A stretch of 8,221 nt of DNA, taken from Cyanobacteria bacterium M_surface_7_m2_037 (GTDB lineage Bacteria; Cyanobacteriota; Cyanobacteriia; PCC-6307; Cyanobiaceae). The notes under the pieces were generated by a model. It did no database searches. It saw only the letters and a program-made list of their open reading frames with translations, and was not told the origin of the DNA. Of this stretch, positions 6,435-8,221 are shown one piece after another. Each line of letters starts with the position of its first letter. The first letter of the stretch is position 1. The position numbers and the translations under genes were made by a program. The DNA is taken from the NCBI GenBank assembly GCA_016882585.1, contig VGPP01000074.1:1-8221 (forward strand), in the 5' to 3' direction.

Positions 6435-7121
6435 ATGACAAACGGGACCCTGTGGGCCGAGCTGCTGGCCTACGGCAGTGGCATTGCCATCAGTCCGATC
6501 CATATCGGCTTGCTGCTGCTGTTGCTGCTGGGCCCCCAGCCGCTGCGCCGGGGCGGGCTGTTTGTGCTGGCCTGGATGGTCACCGTCACCGCGATGGTGG
6601 TGCTGCTGCTCACCGTGGGGCACGGCCTGCTGCTCACCATGGACAAAGGCAGCAGCCACCGCACCGGGCTGGATCTGTTGGCCGCTGGAGCGCTCCTGGC
6701 TCTGGGCCTCAAGGAACTGCTGGAGCGCAAGGAGGAAGGAAAGGATCCTCCCGCCTGGACCCGTCAGCTGGATCGCTTCTGCGCCATGCCACTGCCGCTG
6801 CTGCTCGGGGCCAGCTGCGCCATTGAGGTGATCAGCCCCGATGATCTGTTTCTGTTCGCCAAGGCGGCTTCAGCGCTGCTGGCCTCAGGCCTGAGCCGTG
6901 TGCAGGAGGTGCTGTACACAGCTGGCTTCTCCGTAGCCGCCAGCCTGGCGCTGCTGCTGCCCTTTGGAGCAGTGCTGGTGGGTCGCGATCGGGTGGTGCC
7001 GCTGCTCGAGAAGGGCAAGCAAGTGCTGTTTGCCCGGGGCGATCTTCTGGTGGGGGGGCTGAGCTTGGTGCTGGCGGGCTACCTCGGCTGGCAGGGAATC
7101 GAAGGCCTGCAATTGAGCTGA
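6435..7121 (+). CDS. GAP-family (Sap-like) integral membrane protein
   Basis: A 228-residue, strongly hydrophobic protein that looks like the GAP/Sap family, small multi-helix membrane proteins related in mycobacteria to glycolipid and sulfolipid surface export; the role in cyanobacteria is unknown. Likely membrane segments lie near residues 13-33, 41-66, 77-95, 116-132, 157-182 and 204-222. Family-like features are the early ISPIHIGLLLLLLLGPQ block, a charged loop (about 95-113, ending PPAWTRQLD) between the third and fourth helices, and the ISPDDLFLF segment at 133-141, where I would expect an NPK-type sequence in many relatives. No signal peptide is evident; the first helix would serve as an anchor. 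The ATG at 6435 lies 10 bases after the acylphosphatase stop, so the two are probably cotranscribed. No clear Shine-Dalgarno precedes it. Family assignment is from motif memory and moderately sure. Confidence 0.75.
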   Translation: MTNGTLWAELLAYGSGIAISPIHIGLLLLLLLGPQPLRRGGLFVLAWMVTVTAMVVLLLTVGHGLLLTMDKGSSHRTGLDLLAAGALLALGLKELLERKEEGKDPPAWTRQLDRFCAMPLPLLLGASCAIEVISPDDLFLFAKAASALLASGLSRVQEVLYTAGFSVAASLALLLPFGAVLVGRDRVVPLLEKGKQVLFARGDLLVGGLSLVLAGYLGWQGIEGLQLS

Positions 7122-7130
7122 GCTCAGGCC
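7104..7130. repeat. Inverted repeats spanning the convergent gene ends
   Basis: GGCCTG (7104-7109) and CAGGCC (7125-7130) form a 6-bp inverted repeat. Inside it TGAGCT (7114-7119), one G, and AGCTCA (7121-7126) form a second. The two opposing stop codons are the two ends of the palindrome TGAGCTCA (7119-7126). The structure could act as a weak two-way terminator for the converging genes, but no T-run follows on either strand. The repeats are visible; the function is a guess. Confidence 0.35.
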
Positions 7131-8221
7131 CCGGCCGCGAGCCAATCACGCCAGAGGCGCTGCTCCGCAGCGGGAGCCTCACCACGGCGAGCATCCGCCA
7201 CCAGCCACACCGCCTGGCTGGCGCGGCTCACGGCCACGTACACCAGCTGGCGGCGCAGCACCGCATCGCTGGGCCAGAACACATCACCCGCCACGAACAC
7301 CTCGCCAAAGGTGCTGCCCTGGCTGCGGTGCACCGTGAGCACAGCCGCTGGCCCCAACGACGCAAAGGCATCACGCACCAGGAAGTAGCGGCGCCACAGC
7401 GCACGCCCGGCTTGTTTGCCGGCATCGCGGGCCTGTTGGCGCAGCTGAGCCATCAGGGCATCGAGCTCCTGGCGTGCATGGCTGCCGGCGGGCGGCAGCA
7501 GGCGCAGCGTGAGGCGTGCCTCGCCAGCATCCACCTCGGCATTCAGGGTGTCGATCACCGGAGCAGTGAGGCCATCACCGCTGCCGATGCCGAAATCCGC
7601 CAGATCGCAGCGCTCGGGGGTCACATCACGCACCACCAGCTCGCGGTTGGAGCCGAGCAGCATGTCGGGCTCTTCGGCGGCCTCCTCGCCGGCCCGACAC
7701 GCCGGCGCCATCACCGCCGCGCGGGTGATCAGCACCTCGCCTGGCAGCACCGGCAACTGGTCGGCCATCTCGCCGTGGATGGCCCGGCGGGCGATGGGAA
7801 CCAAGTGCTCCAGAGCGCGGTTGGTGTAGCAGAGGATGCGGGCGTGATCGGGGTTGTCGAGCTCAGCGCCGCGGCGCAAGGCCGACTGGGCCGCAGCCAG
7901 CCAATCGTTGCGAGGCAGCACAGCCACCTGGCCCTGGGGGTCGCGCACCGGCGGCAGCGGCGGCGGCTGGCGGCAGGGCAGCTGGCCGTTGCGCAGGCCC
8001 GTGGCCAGCTGCAGCACGGGCCCCTGGTGGCGCACCACCTCGCTCAGGCTGGCGGCGGCAGCGCGGCCCATGGCGAACACGGGGCTGGTGGGCTCCCCCA
8101 CCGGTGGCAGCTGGGCCGGATCGCCCACAAACACCAGCCGCGTGCGGAAGGGATGGGCGCAGCGCAGGGCGATGTCCAGCAGGGTGCTGTCCACCATCGA
8201 GGCCTCATCCACCAGCACCAG
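7124..8221 (-). CDS. RecD/Dda-type superfamily 1B DNA helicase, C-terminal part; 5' end outside window
   Basis: ATP-driven 5'-to-3' DNA helicase of the AAA_30/UvrD_C_2 type, commonly annotated as RecD-like or exonuclease V alpha subunit. The frame runs off the right edge of the window, so 365 C-terminal residues are visible and the Walker A motif is missing from view. Visible motifs, in fragment numbering: Walker B LVDEASM at 3-9; motif III VGDPAQLPPV at 32-41; LSEVVRH near 59-65; motif IV LCYTNRALEHL near 130-140; LLGSNRELVVRDVTPE near 188-203; motif V VHRSQGSTF at 297-305 region; motif VI VYVAVSRAS near 327-335. An insert rich in Gln, Ala and Arg (about 247-274) precedes WRRYFLVRDAF. No exonuclease domain is seen. 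The modest C-terminal size suggests a stand-alone Dda-like helicase rather than the RecD subunit of RecBCD, but the missing N-terminus prevents a decision. It converges on the GAP-family gene with a two-base gap. Confidence 0.88.
   Translation of the reverse strand: MVLVDEASMVDSTLLDIALRCAHPFRTRLVFVGDPAQLPPVGEPTSPVFAMGRAAAASLSEVVRHQGPVLQLATGLRNGQLPCRQPPPLPPVRDPQGQVAVLPRNDWLAAAQSALRRGAELDNPDHARILCYTNRALEHLVPIARRAIHGEMADQLPVLPGEVLITRAAVMAPACRAGEEAAEEPDMLLGSNRELVVRDVTPERCDLADFGIGSGDGLTAPVIDTLNAEVDAGEARLTLRLLPPAGSHARQELDALMAQLRQQARDAGKQAGRALWRRYFLVRDAFASLGPAAVLTVHRSQGSTFGEVFVAGDVFWPSDAVLRRQLVYVAVSRASQAVWLVADARRGEAPAAEQRLWRDWLAAGA

Noticed and set aside
6506..6531. CTG/TTG triplet run in the GAP-family gene as a microsatellite
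   Set aside because: It simply encodes the Leu run of the first membrane helix, and the frame is intact.

Overview
The window is GC-rich and densely packed. It looks like chromosomal core DNA from a high-GC unicellular cyanobacterium of the Synechococcus/Cyanobium type. The grounds are a photosynthetic ferredoxin-NADP+ reductase carrying an Ala/Pro linker at its N-terminal side, a cyanobacterial glucose-6-phosphate dehydrogenase with its dedicated partner OpcA, and a corrin-ring amidase, all of which read as picocyanobacterial types. I saw no copy of the HIP1 octamer (GCGATCGC). That fits the picocyanobacterial clade but does not prove it.

Layout, left to right. Positions 1-924 hold the C-terminal catalytic part of petH, followed by a strong intrinsic terminator (949-972). 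Next come zwf (1034-2557) and opcA (2628-3932), separated by a purine-poor 70-base spacer with a small tandem repeat. cbiA (3942-5333) starts 9 bases after opcA and overlaps a histidine-phosphatase gene (5333-5929) by one base. An acylphosphatase gene with an unusual N-terminal extension (about 5984-6424) and a GAP-family membrane protein gene (6435-7121) complete a same-strand series of seven genes. On the minus strand, a RecD/Dda-type helicase gene (7124-8221, cut by the window edge) converges on this series. Only two bases separate the stop codons.

Functionally, petH supplies NADPH in the light, while zwf and opcA make NADPH in the dark through the oxidative pentose phosphate pathway. OpcA is the activator of Zwf, and here it keeps the closely spaced cysteine pair associated with thioredoxin control. 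cbiA belongs to cobamide synthesis. The phosphatase beside it could act in cobamide nucleotide-loop assembly, but its motifs look at least as much like a sugar-bisphosphatase. The last three genes have no evident pathway link to the rest.

I found no mobile element, CRISPR array, tRNA, rRNA or defence system. No clearly new system is visible. The points most worth a second look are the acylphosphatase extension, the unclear substrate of the histidine phosphatase, the uneven cysteine distribution between Zwf and OpcA, and possible alternative hairpins ahead of zwf.
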